From: Labilithrix sp.
Lineage (GTDB): Bacteria > Myxococcota_A > Polyangia > Polyangiales > Polyangiaceae
Length of the DNA: 64,000 nt
NCBI GenBank assembly: GCA_019637175.1
Contig: JAHBWD010000004.1
Coordinates: 124,001 to 188,000 of the forward strand
Direction: 5' to 3'
The notes below the pieces were generated by a model that was not told the DNA's origin, did no database searches, and saw nothing but the letters and a program-made list of their open reading frames with translations. Below are positions 32,228 through 39,780 of this stretch, piece by piece. Each line of letters begins with the position of its first letter. Position 1 is the stretch's first letter. A program made the translations under genes and the position numbers.

Positions 32228-33463
32228 TCAGTATCCCGGAGGCAGGACGACGTTCTGGAGCGGCGTCGTCGTCGACGGGCAATTCGTCGGATCGGTGCTG
32301 CCGTCGCGCTCGACGCACTTCTTCACCGGACCGTTCAGGTAGTCCATGTAGAGGTCGTGGTAGCCCGGCATGCCCGGGGCGAACGCGCGATCGGGGCGGG
32401 CCGCGCCCCACGAGTTCTTCACGCGGAAGAACTGCACCTCGGTGCTCGGCTGGAGCGCCGCGTCGAGGAGCGCCTTGTCGGCGGGCACGCTCGGATCGAG
32501 CGTCACGCCGGCCTCGAGCACGCGACCGTTCGAAAGCTTCGCCTGATAATCCTCGAGCACCGTCATGTGCCCGCCCTGACGGCCCGGTCCAAACTCGCCG
32601 AGCGTCGTCATGTTGAACGAGCCACGCAGCGGCCCCTCGCGGTTCTCCATCGCGTTGAAGTCGACGAACCACGTGATGATGACCGGCTGCGCGTCGTGGA
32701 GCGCCTTCTGGACGCGGAGCTGAAACCCGCGCCGATCCGACGAGTAGTAGACCTGACGCCAGTCGTTCATCGCCTGCGTGAGGCGCTTCTGCAGGGCGGG
32801 CTGCCCCGGCCCCGCGGAGTAAGAGACGACGAAGTCGCCGGCGCGCTGGATCGGCGTGCCCGCGGGATCGGCGGGAGACGCCGCCGACGAGAACGTGCGC
32901 GTCACGCCTTCGCCGAACACGCGGTCGAGCATCCCGCTGACCTCACCCGAGAGGCCCCACGCGCGATCGAGCTCGCGCCGGAGGAGCGCGCGATCGCGAC
33001 GCGCGGCGGGCTCCTTGAGCGCGCCGTTCTTCAGCGACTCGTTGATCGCGTTCAGCGCCGAGCTCTGGCGGAACGACATCTCGTTCTCCGTGTCGGCCGG
33101 GATGAACGCGCCCTCGTCGACGAGGCCGTAGCGCTTCACGATCCCGTTCGCGGTGCTGTAGTTGCCGCCCGTCGAGATCTGGCTCGAGAAGCCGGCGACG
33201 ATCTGATCGAACCAGTGCCAGTACGTCCAGTACGACTGCGAGACGTCGAAGTCTTCGCCCGTCGCCGTCTTGTGCATCGACTCGACCCAGCTCGCGTGAG
33301 CGTAGAGCCAGCAGTTGCCGATCGCCTGCCGCTCGACGTCCGTCTGTGGCACGTTGACGATCTCGTCGTCGGTCACCGACGACGGGGGCTCGCTGTTGGG
33401 CGCCGCGCAGCCGAGGGCGAGGCTGGTTCCGAGGGCGAGCATGCTGACGAGACGGAGCTTCAT
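32228..33463 (-). CDS. Papain-fold (C1-type) cysteine peptidase lipoprotein
   Basis: 411 residues from ATG 33463; the frame extends further without a signal peptide. Lipobox LALGC places Cys19 as lipid anchor. The catalytic set of family C1 is present: IGNCWLYAHASWVES (Cys51, in the GxCW context), His in GGHMTVLEDYQ and Asn in RVKNSWGAARP. There is almost no propeptide before Cys51, unusual for papain-like enzymes, and the spacing is longer than papain, closer to bleomycin hydrolase-like members. The enzyme should face the periplasm or outside. It is first in a four-gene run with the GSDH-cytochrome. Confidence 0.88.
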   Translation of the reverse strand: MKLRLVSMLALGTSLALGCAAPNSEPPSSVTDDEIVNVPQTDVERQAIGNCWLYAHASWVESMHKTATGEDFDVSQSYWTYWHWFDQIVAGFSSQISTGGNYSTANGIVKRYGLVDEGAFIPADTENEMSFRQSSALNAINESLKNGALKEPAARRDRALLRRELDRAWGLSGEVSGMLDRVFGEGVTRTFSSAASPADPAGTPIQRAGDFVVSYSAGPGQPALQKRLTQAMNDWRQVYYSSDRRGFQLRVQKALHDAQPVIITWFVDFNAMENREGPLRGSFNMTTLGEFGPGRQGGHMTVLEDYQAKLSNGRVLEAGVTLDPSVPADKALLDAALQPSTEVQFFRVKNSWGAARPDRAFAPGMPGYHDLYMDYLNGPVKKCVERDGSTDPTNCPSTTTPLQNVVLPPGY

Positions 33464-33535
33464 AGGCGGGATCCTGGAAGAGGTTATTCCAGCCTCGATC
33501 ATCGCCGAAATCGGTGCGATCGAGCTAGCGCCTAC

Positions 33536-33567
33536 ATAATGACCCGAGGTAGGCCAATGTCTACCTC
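33536..33567 (-). promoter_or_regulatory. Candidate promoter with overlapping 7-bp inverted repeat
   Basis: On the minus strand TAGACA (33563-33558) and CATTAT (33541-33536) are 16 bases apart, 73 bases before the peptidase start. The perfect repeat GAGGTAG-N8-CTACCTC (33546-33567) covers the -35 element, as an operator would. It also lies 52 bases downstream of the ALDH stop and could instead be a weak terminator. Confidence 0.4.
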
Positions 33568-33618
33568 AAACCACATTTACCGCAGTCACGGTCGCATTCC
33601 GACAGTGGTGAACGCGGG

Positions 33619-35127
33619 TCAGCCGAACACGATCCCCTGCGCGAGCGGCAGATCGCGCGAGTAGTTCACCGTGTTGGTGCTCCGGCGCATGTACGCGCGC
33701 CAGGCGTCGGAGCCCGACTCGCGGCCCCCGCCGGTCTCCTTCTCGCCGCCGAAGGCGCCTCCGATCTCCGCGCCGCTCGGCCCGATGTTGACGTTCGCGA
33801 TCCCGCAGTCGGACCCCTCGGACGAGACGAAGCGCTCCGCCTCCCGCAGATCGCTCGTGAAGATGCACGACGAGAGCCCCTGAGGGACGTCGTTGTGCAT
33901 CGCGATCGCCTCGTCCATCTCGCGGTACGTCATCACGTAGAGGATCGGCGCGAAGGTCTCCTCGCGGACGATCTCGCGCTGCGCGTCCATCCGCGCGATC
34001 GCGGGGCGAACGTAGAACCCGCCGCTGCGCCCGGCGACGTCGACGCGCTCGCCGCCGGTCACCCGGCCGCCTTCCTTCTTCGCGCGCGCGAGCGCCGCCT
34101 GCATCGCCTCGAACGAAGCGCCGTCGACGAGCGGGCCCACGAGCGTCGCCGCCTCGCGCGGATCGCCGACCGCGACCTGCGTGTACGCGCGCTCGAGGCG
34201 CGAGGTGATCTCGGCGGCGACGCTCTCGTGCGCGATCAGACGGCGGAGCGTCGTGCAGCGCTGGCCGCACGTGCCCACCGCGCTGAACAGGATCGCGCGC
34301 GTCGCGAGATCGAGATCGGCCGTGGGCGCGACGATCATCGCGTTGTTGCCGCCGAGCTCGAGCAGCGAGCGCCCGAAGCGCGCGGCGACGCGGGGCGCGA
34401 CCGCGCGGCCCATGCGCGTCGAGCCGGTCGCGCTCACCAGCGGAACGCGGCGATCGTCGGTGAGGCGCTCGCCGACCTTCGCGTCGCCGATGACGATCTC
34501 CGAGAGCCCCTTGGGCGCGGCGCTTCCCGTCGCGGCGAAGCGCGCGCGCGCGCGCTCGAAGAGCGACTGGCAGGCGAGCGCCGTGAGCGGCGTCTTCTCC
34601 GAGGGCTTCCACACCACGGCGTCGCCGCACGCGATCGCGAGCGCGAAGTTCCACGCCCAGACGGCGACGGGGAAGTTGAACGCGCTGATCACGCCGACGA
34701 CGCCGAGCGGGTGCCACGCCTCGCTCATGCGATGGCCCGGCCGCTCCGAGGCGATGCTGAGCCCGTAGAGCTGGCGCGAGAGCCCGCAGGCGAAGTCGCA
34801 GATGTCGATCATCTCCTGCACCTCGCCGCGCGCCTCGGCGATGATCTTGCCAGCCTCGATCGTGACGAGATCGGCGAGCTCGTTCTTCGCCGCGCGCAGC
34901 TCTTCGCCGAAGAGACGAACGAGCTCGCCTCGTCGCGGGGCGGGCACCGCGCGCCACGCGAGGAAGGCCTCGTGCGCGCGACCGATCGCGGCGTCGACGT
35001 CGCTTGGCGTGCTCGAGGCGATCTTCGCCGTGACGCTCCCGTCGATCGGCGATCGAGCGACGAGATCGCCGCCTTCGAAGGTCTTCGGATCGAGGCCGAC
35101 CGCCCCCAGCTCGCGCGTGATGTCCAT
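33619..35127 (-). CDS. Aldehyde dehydrogenase, ALDH7 (aminoadipate-semialdehyde dehydrogenase) type
   Basis: 502 residues. The ALDH core is complete: NFPVAVWAWNFALAIACGD, WKPSEKTPLTA, the general base Glu257 in LLELGGNN, catalytic Cys291 in GQRCTTLRRL and the late EETFAPILYV. The RCTTLRRL and PLGVVGVISAFNFP contexts resemble ALDH7 (antiquitin/AmaB), which oxidises alpha-aminoadipate semialdehyde in lysine breakdown. Substrate specificity is inference. It is cytoplasmic. The gene is divergent from the PAD lipoprotein gene across 143 bases. Confidence 0.92.
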   Translation of the reverse strand: MDITRELGAVGLDPKTFEGGDLVARSPIDGSVTAKIASSTPSDVDAAIGRAHEAFLAWRAVPAPRRGELVRLFGEELRAAKNELADLVTIEAGKIIAEARGEVQEMIDICDFACGLSRQLYGLSIASERPGHRMSEAWHPLGVVGVISAFNFPVAVWAWNFALAIACGDAVVWKPSEKTPLTALACQSLFERARARFAATGSAAPKGLSEIVIGDAKVGERLTDDRRVPLVSATGSTRMGRAVAPRVAARFGRSLLELGGNNAMIVAPTADLDLATRAILFSAVGTCGQRCTTLRRLIAHESVAAEITSRLERAYTQVAVGDPREAATLVGPLVDGASFEAMQAALARAKKEGGRVTGGERVDVAGRSGGFYVRPAIARMDAQREIVREETFAPILYVMTYREMDEAIAMHNDVPQGLSSCIFTSDLREAERFVSSEGSDCGIANVNIGPSGAEIGGAFGGEKETGGGRESGSDAWRAYMRRSTNTVNYSRDLPLAQGIVFG

Positions 35128-35270
35128 GACGGGCTGTCTACACCTCCGAGCGGCCTGGTTCGAGCGGCAAAGCGCCGACAGTGCTGCCTTTTTGCATCAC
35201 CGCCGGAATCCCTCGCGGACTCGATCGAGACGCGGACGACAGCGGGGCCGTCACTAGACTCCGCCCCGCC

Positions 35271-37112
35271 ATGAAACGCATGCCCCGCCTCGCGCTCGCC
35301 GCGGGCTTCCTCGTCGCCGCGTGCGGAGGAGCCGACGCCGGCGAGATCTCCGATCCGACGCCCGCGGGGCCGGGCGGGAGCGGCAGCGCGCCGCCTTCGT
35401 CGACGAGCACGCCCCCCGGCGGGGAGCTTCCCGGCTCGCCCGTCGACCTCCGCGCCGACACCAACCGCGACGGCGTCGTGAGCTTCGAAGACCCGACCGA
35501 CGACGACGGCGAAGACACGTGGGACGCGAAGCACGGCGCGATCTTCCTCGCGAACCTCGACGACGACGAGGTCAAGTGCCCCACCAACGTCGACGACGTC
35601 GACTTTCCGAAGTGCAACGACGCCGCGGACGACGTCGTCAACGGGGAAGACGACGCGCGCGATCTCGCGCGCCTCGCGACGCGTCCGTGGCCAGAGGCGC
35701 CCGCCGACACGACGGGATCGATCACCACGAGCGCCGCCGATCACGTTCGCCTCTTCAAGGTGCGCGGCGAATCGTTCGAGGTGCTCGGCGAAGACGGCGC
35801 GCTCAGCGGCGACGAGATCCGCGCCGGCGTGCACCTCGCCATCGAGGGGCGCGACATCGTGCGCGACTTGGCGAAGTGGGACGGCTTCGTCGACGTCGTC
35901 TTCACCGTCAGGAGCGGCGGCGCTTCGGAGAGCGACACGGTGAAGATGCGCGTCGCGCCGCTCATCACCGCGCATCACCTCTCGCCCGCAGAGACGACGT
36001 ACGTGTCGCTCGTCAACACGGCGGGCGGCGTCGCCACGCGGACCGATCTCGCGACGGCCGCGACCGCCGCCGGCGTGCCGGCGCCGCAGACGATCGCCAC
36101 GCAGGATCAGTGGACCCAGGACTTCTTCGAGACCGGCTACATGTCGATGCCGGGGCCGAACGGCACGCAGCACGTCATGCGCGTGAACATCCGGTCGGCG
36201 AACATGTCGTCACCGCAGTCGACGCGCAACCCGCTGCGCCGCGCCGGCCGCGTCGTCTTCACGCACCTCCGCGGCAAAGACTCCGCCGGCATTCAGGAGT
36301 ACGACCCGAGCCGCTTCGGCAGGTTCGACACGCTCAACTCGTTCGGCAACTTCGAAACGATCCCGCCGTACACGCGCGGCGGCGAGAGCTTCCCCCTCGG
36401 GCGCATCCTCCGCGGCAGCACGCCTTCGTACTTCCCCGACAAAGCCTTCGGCCGGATGATGGAGGCCCAGAAGGTCCAGGAGCCGCTCTACGTCGACACG
36501 TCGTGGCTCATCGTCGGCCACGTCGACGAGACGATCTCCTTCGTGAAGTCGCCCTCGCCGCGCGGCTGGGCGCTGCTCGTGAACGATCCCGCGGCGGCGC
36601 GCGAGATGCTCCAGGCGCAGGCCGACGCGGGATACGGCGACACGCCGATGTTCGTGGGCAAGCTCTGGAGCACGACGCGAAGCGCGCAGGTCACGATCAA
36701 CCAGGTGCTCGCGAACACCGAGGTCATGCAGGCGAGCGCCGAGGCCGCGGCCGAGATCGACGGCCAGCTCACCGTGATCAAGGCCGCGACGGGGATCTCC
36801 GACGACGAGATCATCCGCGTGCCCTTCCTCTGGGAGGCGCGCAGCTCCGGCCTCGTGGCCTATCAGCCGGGTTTGGTCAACGGCCTCTACCTCGCGCCCG
36901 ATCACTTCGTCGCGCCGAACCCGCACGGGCCGCAGATCGAGGGCGTCGACATCTTCAAGGCGGCGATGCAAGAGAGGCTCGCGCCGACCGGCGTCACGGT
37001 CCATTTCGCGGAAGACTGGGACCTCTATCACCGGAACCTCGGCGAGGTTCACTGCGGAACCAACGCGACGCGGGCGGTGCCTGCGGCCAAGTGGTGGGAG
37101 AGCGGACGATGA
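35271..37112 (+). CDS. Lipoprotein with protein-arginine deiminase (PAD) domain
   Basis: 613 residues from ATG 35271. The signal peptide ends with lipobox LVAAC (Cys18), so the enzyme is predicted to be exported and lipidated. After a Pro/Ser linker, residues 60-110 match the PAD middle-domain calcium loop (ADTNRDGVVSFEDPTDDDGE). The rest is the PAD catalytic domain: LNSFGNFETIPP and FPLGRILRG align with the vertebrate enzymes, and the four catalytic residues are Asp284 (DQWTQDFFE), His417 and Asp419 (WLIVGHVDETISFV) and Cys595 (GEVHCGTNATR). PADs convert peptidyl-arginine to citrulline with Ca2+. The bacterial enzyme of Porphyromonas is unrelated in sequence. Overlaps an exported HEAT-repeat gene by four bases. 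Confidence 0.93.
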   Translation: MKRMPRLALAAGFLVAACGGADAGEISDPTPAGPGGSGSAPPSSTSTPPGGELPGSPVDLRADTNRDGVVSFEDPTDDDGEDTWDAKHGAIFLANLDDDEVKCPTNVDDVDFPKCNDAADDVVNGEDDARDLARLATRPWPEAPADTTGSITTSAADHVRLFKVRGESFEVLGEDGALSGDEIRAGVHLAIEGRDIVRDLAKWDGFVDVVFTVRSGGASESDTVKMRVAPLITAHHLSPAETTYVSLVNTAGGVATRTDLATAATAAGVPAPQTIATQDQWTQDFFETGYMSMPGPNGTQHVMRVNIRSANMSSPQSTRNPLRRAGRVVFTHLRGKDSAGIQEYDPSRFGRFDTLNSFGNFETIPPYTRGGESFPLGRILRGSTPSYFPDKAFGRMMEAQKVQEPLYVDTSWLIVGHVDETISFVKSPSPRGWALLVNDPAAAREMLQAQADAGYGDTPMFVGKLWSTTRSAQVTINQVLANTEVMQASAEAAAEIDGQLTVIKAATGISDDEIIRVPFLWEARSSGLVAYQPGLVNGLYLAPDHFVAPNPHGPQIEGVDIFKAAMQERLAPTGVTVHFAEDWDLYHRNLGEVHCGTNATRAVPAAKWWESGR

Positions 37113-38050
37113 AGACGACGATGAAGATCGGCCTCGCGACCGCGCTCGCGCTCGCGCTCGCCGCGACCGGCGCGCCGGCGTCGGCGAGCGGCCTCGCGGT
37201 CGACGCCGGCGAGCTGCCCGCGAAGACCCGCGCGTCGCTGCGCATCGACATCGATCGCGCCCGCGGAGAAGCGCCCGACCTCTTCCGCCAGGTCGACGAG
37301 ATCGTCGCCAAGGCCAACGAGATCGACGCGGCGTCGCGCCGGCCGGGCGCGCCGCTCACGATGCACTTCAAGGTGCTCGGCCCGCGCGCGCTCATGCCGA
37401 TGCTCGAGCTGCTCGCGTGGGGCGGTCAGGTGAAGGCCGGTCTCACGCCGACCGCGCACGCCGCGCTCCGCGTCGGCCTCATCGAGGCCGTCGGGATCAT
37501 CCGCGACGGGCGCGCGGTGCCGGTGCTCGCGCGCATCGTCGATCGCGAGCGCGACGTCGACACGACGCGCGCGGCGGCCGACGCGCTCGGGCGGATCGGC
37601 ACGCACGAGTCCTTCGGCGCCCTGACCGCCGCGCTCGGGAACGCAGACGGCGCCGGCGGCGAGCGGCTGCACGCGATCTTGATCGGCATCGGCGCATCGC
37701 ATCGCCTCGACGCCGCGCGCCTCCTCGCGCGCAGGGCCGAGGGCGCCGACGAGGCGACCGCCCGCGCGGTCGCCAAGGCGCTCGGGACCGCCGGCAACGC
37801 GTGGGCGTGGAAGACGCTCGCGTCGCGCGGCGAAGAGTCCGCGGTGCGCGAGGTCGCGGCGCGGGCGCTCGTGAAGATCTACGTCGAGCACGCGGGCGAG
37901 GCGCGCACCGCGGCGTCGAACGCGCTGCTCGTCGTCGGTGACGCCCACACGGCGACGTTCATCGCCGACGCCAAGCGCACCGCTTCTGCGGACGTCGCCG
38001 CGGCGCTCGACGCGCTCGCCGCGCGCATGGCGAAGAACCCGGTTCGCTGA
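37109..38050 (+). CDS. Exported HEAT-repeat protein coupled to the PAD gene
   Basis: 313 residues from ATG 37109, overlapping the PAD stop (ATGA). A type I signal peptide (MKTTMKIGLATALALALA) is followed by an ASASG cleavage region; no lipobox. The mature protein is alpha-helical with HEAT-like units (IRDGRAVPVLARIVDRERD, TRAAADALGRIGTHESFGAL, VREVAARALVKIYVEH). HEAT repeats bind other proteins. Translational coupling to the PAD gene suggests a partner, inhibitor or substrate-presenting factor for it; that is inference. Confidence 0.88.
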   Translation: MKTTMKIGLATALALALAATGAPASASGLAVDAGELPAKTRASLRIDIDRARGEAPDLFRQVDEIVAKANEIDAASRRPGAPLTMHFKVLGPRALMPMLELLAWGGQVKAGLTPTAHAALRVGLIEAVGIIRDGRAVPVLARIVDRERDVDTTRAAADALGRIGTHESFGALTAALGNADGAGGERLHAILIGIGASHRLDAARLLARRAEGADEATARAVAKALGTAGNAWAWKTLASRGEESAVREVAARALVKIYVEHAGEARTAASNALLVVGDAHTATFIADAKRTASADVAAALDALAARMAKNPVR

Positions 38051-38132
38051 GCTCCGCGCGCACGACACACAAAGCAAGACCGCCGAGCACCTCGCGGCGC
38101 CCGGCGGCCTCTTCGCGTTCAGCTCGCGTGGA

Positions 38133-39485
38133 TCAGAAGTTCCACATCGGCTGCTTGTTCTGCGCGCGGACGATGCCGGCGTCGGTCGCGCCGCCCTCGA
38201 GGGCCTTCATGATGCTGTCGATCGCGAAGTTGAAGCCGAGGTAGACGCGCATGTCTTGGTAGCGGCTGAAGAACGGGTTGCCGAACGTGCCGTCCTCGTT
38301 GAGGATCGGTCGCGACATCCAGTATCCGACTTCGGCCGTGAACCACGCGTTGGCCATGTAGTCGAGCCAGAAGCTGAAGTACGAGAGCTGGCGCACGTTC
38401 GTGGGCTGGAAGCCCGGCGCCGACTCGACGGGGACGTTCTGCCCCGCGACCTGCACCGTCTGCTCGTTGTTGCCCGGCTGGTAGGCCCACTGGCTCGTGC
38501 CGCGGTAGGCGAACGCGGGAGAGAACTTGCCCCACTCGCCGACGACCGTGATGCCGTAGATGAGCTGGTCGGAGGGGTTCGTGAGGCCGAGGAGCTGGCT
38601 GCCGCAGTTCAGCGAGGCGCCGCCGCAGAGGGGCTGATACGGCATCTCGCCGCGCCGCTCGGGCGTCGAGTACCGATAGATCGGGTGCGAATAGGTCATG
38701 TTGCCGATCATCAAGACTTCGCCGCCGAGCACGTGCTCGAAGCCTTTGACGAGCTGCAACGTCGCGCCGGGGTTGACGATGAGCGTGCGCGCGCGCGACT
38801 CGGGCGACGTCGGCGCGCCGAGGTTCAACGCGACCATCGGCTTGATGCCGACGCCCGGGATCTCCGGGATCTTGCGGTACCAGAGGCCGAGCGTCGTGTC
38901 GCTGAAGCGCGGCTCGTTGCGCGTCTGCGTGAAGTCGCCGTTGGTGAACTCGTAGAAGAAGATCGAGAGCAGGCGGAGCTGGAAGGCGTCGTTGATCGCA
39001 TATCGCGGCATGAGCCAGATCGACATGTCGACCATCGGGTTGTAGTCCTGCTGCTGACCGGCGAACGCCGTCGCCGTCGTCATGCTGGTCATCGCGAAGA
39101 TGTTCGTGCCCGCCCAGGGGCGCGGCTTCGGCTTCGCCTTCGGCTCTTCGGGCGCGGCCGACGGGCTGTCGGACGGGGCGGCGGCGCTGCCGAGCGAGAT
39201 CGCCGGCTGCGTGGTCTCGACCGCCGGAGCCGGATCGCTCGACGCGGGAGCCGCGGCCGGCTCGGTGGGCGCGGCCGGCGCCGAGCCGCCTTCAGCGGGC
39301 GCCGGATCGGTCGGCTGGACCAACTTCAGCGTCGGCTTCTCGCCGCGCTTCGCCTGGGCCACGAGCGTGGGCTTGGCGGGCTGCCCTTCCTCCGTTGGAG
39401 GAGCGCTCGGGGCGCCGAACGCGACCGAGGCCGTCATCAACGAGAGGCCGACCAACATCGCCGACAGACACGTGGAACGCTTCAT
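38133..39485 (-). CDS. Outer-membrane beta-barrel protein with Pro/Ala-rich N-terminal linker
   Basis: 450 residues from ATG 39485 with GGAG eight bases upstream; the open frame starts earlier but lacks a signal. Signal peptide to about residue 25 (SLMTASVAFGAP). Residues 30-140 are a low-complexity Ala/Pro/Glu linker. From about 145 to the end, alternating strands with aromatic girdles (QLRLLSIFFYEFTNGDF, TTLGLWYRKIPEIPGVGIKP, YMANAWFTAEVGYWMSRP) and a C-terminal Phe (QPMWNF) point to an outer-membrane barrel. Transport substrate unknown. Confidence 0.82.
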   Translation of the reverse strand: MKRSTCLSAMLVGLSLMTASVAFGAPSAPPTEEGQPAKPTLVAQAKRGEKPTLKLVQPTDPAPAEGGSAPAAPTEPAAAPASSDPAPAVETTQPAISLGSAAAPSDSPSAAPEEPKAKPKPRPWAGTNIFAMTSMTTATAFAGQQQDYNPMVDMSIWLMPRYAINDAFQLRLLSIFFYEFTNGDFTQTRNEPRFSDTTLGLWYRKIPEIPGVGIKPMVALNLGAPTSPESRARTLIVNPGATLQLVKGFEHVLGGEVLMIGNMTYSHPIYRYSTPERRGEMPYQPLCGGASLNCGSQLLGLTNPSDQLIYGITVVGEWGKFSPAFAYRGTSQWAYQPGNNEQTVQVAGQNVPVESAPGFQPTNVRQLSYFSFWLDYMANAWFTAEVGYWMSRPILNEDGTFGNPFFSRYQDMRVYLGFNFAIDSIMKALEGGATDAGIVRAQNKQPMWNF

Positions 39486-39607
39486 TTCGGGGCTCCGCAC
39501 AACGAGAGAGGAAACGAACGGGGGCGGCCCATGCAATAGCCATGCTCTGAAGCGCCCACCCCTAAGTTGCTGATATATCGAGAAAGTTCTGGCCCGGTCC
39601 GGTTGCT

Positions 39608-39623
39608 CGTCAAGTTGTTGACG
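39608..39623. promoter_or_regulatory. 6-bp inverted repeat upstream of the barrel gene
   Basis: CGTCAA-GTTG-TTGACG, about 125 bases before the outer-membrane protein start, in an AT-richer stretch of a 295-base gap that otherwise shows no gene. Possible operator; on the minus strand its right arm reads TTGACG, like a -35 element. Confidence 0.35.
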
Positions 39624-39713
39624 ACGGCGAGAAGTGGCCCGCGAACGGGGCAGGCGCATCTACCCCTGCCGCGGGTTTCGCGCAAGGGCTCACGGCGGGT
39701 TTTCGGACGCGAT

Positions 39714-39734
39714 CCGCGCTCGCGCTGAGCGCGG
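39714..39734. terminator. Hairpin downstream of the OmpP1/FadL gene
   Basis: CCGCGCT (39714-39720), loop CGCGCTG, AGCGCGG (39728-39734): perfect 7-bp stem that can extend with one bulge. It lies 47 bases after the OmpP1/FadL stop on the minus strand. No T-tract. Confidence 0.4.
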
Positions 39735-39780
39735 AATCACCGGAAAAATCCAGGCGATCGTCGCTCCCGCGCGCGGCGGC

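Noticed and set aside
35140-35175. GGTTCGAGC resembling a tRNA T-loop
   Set aside because: The flanking five-base stems do not pair and no acceptor or anticodon arm is present.
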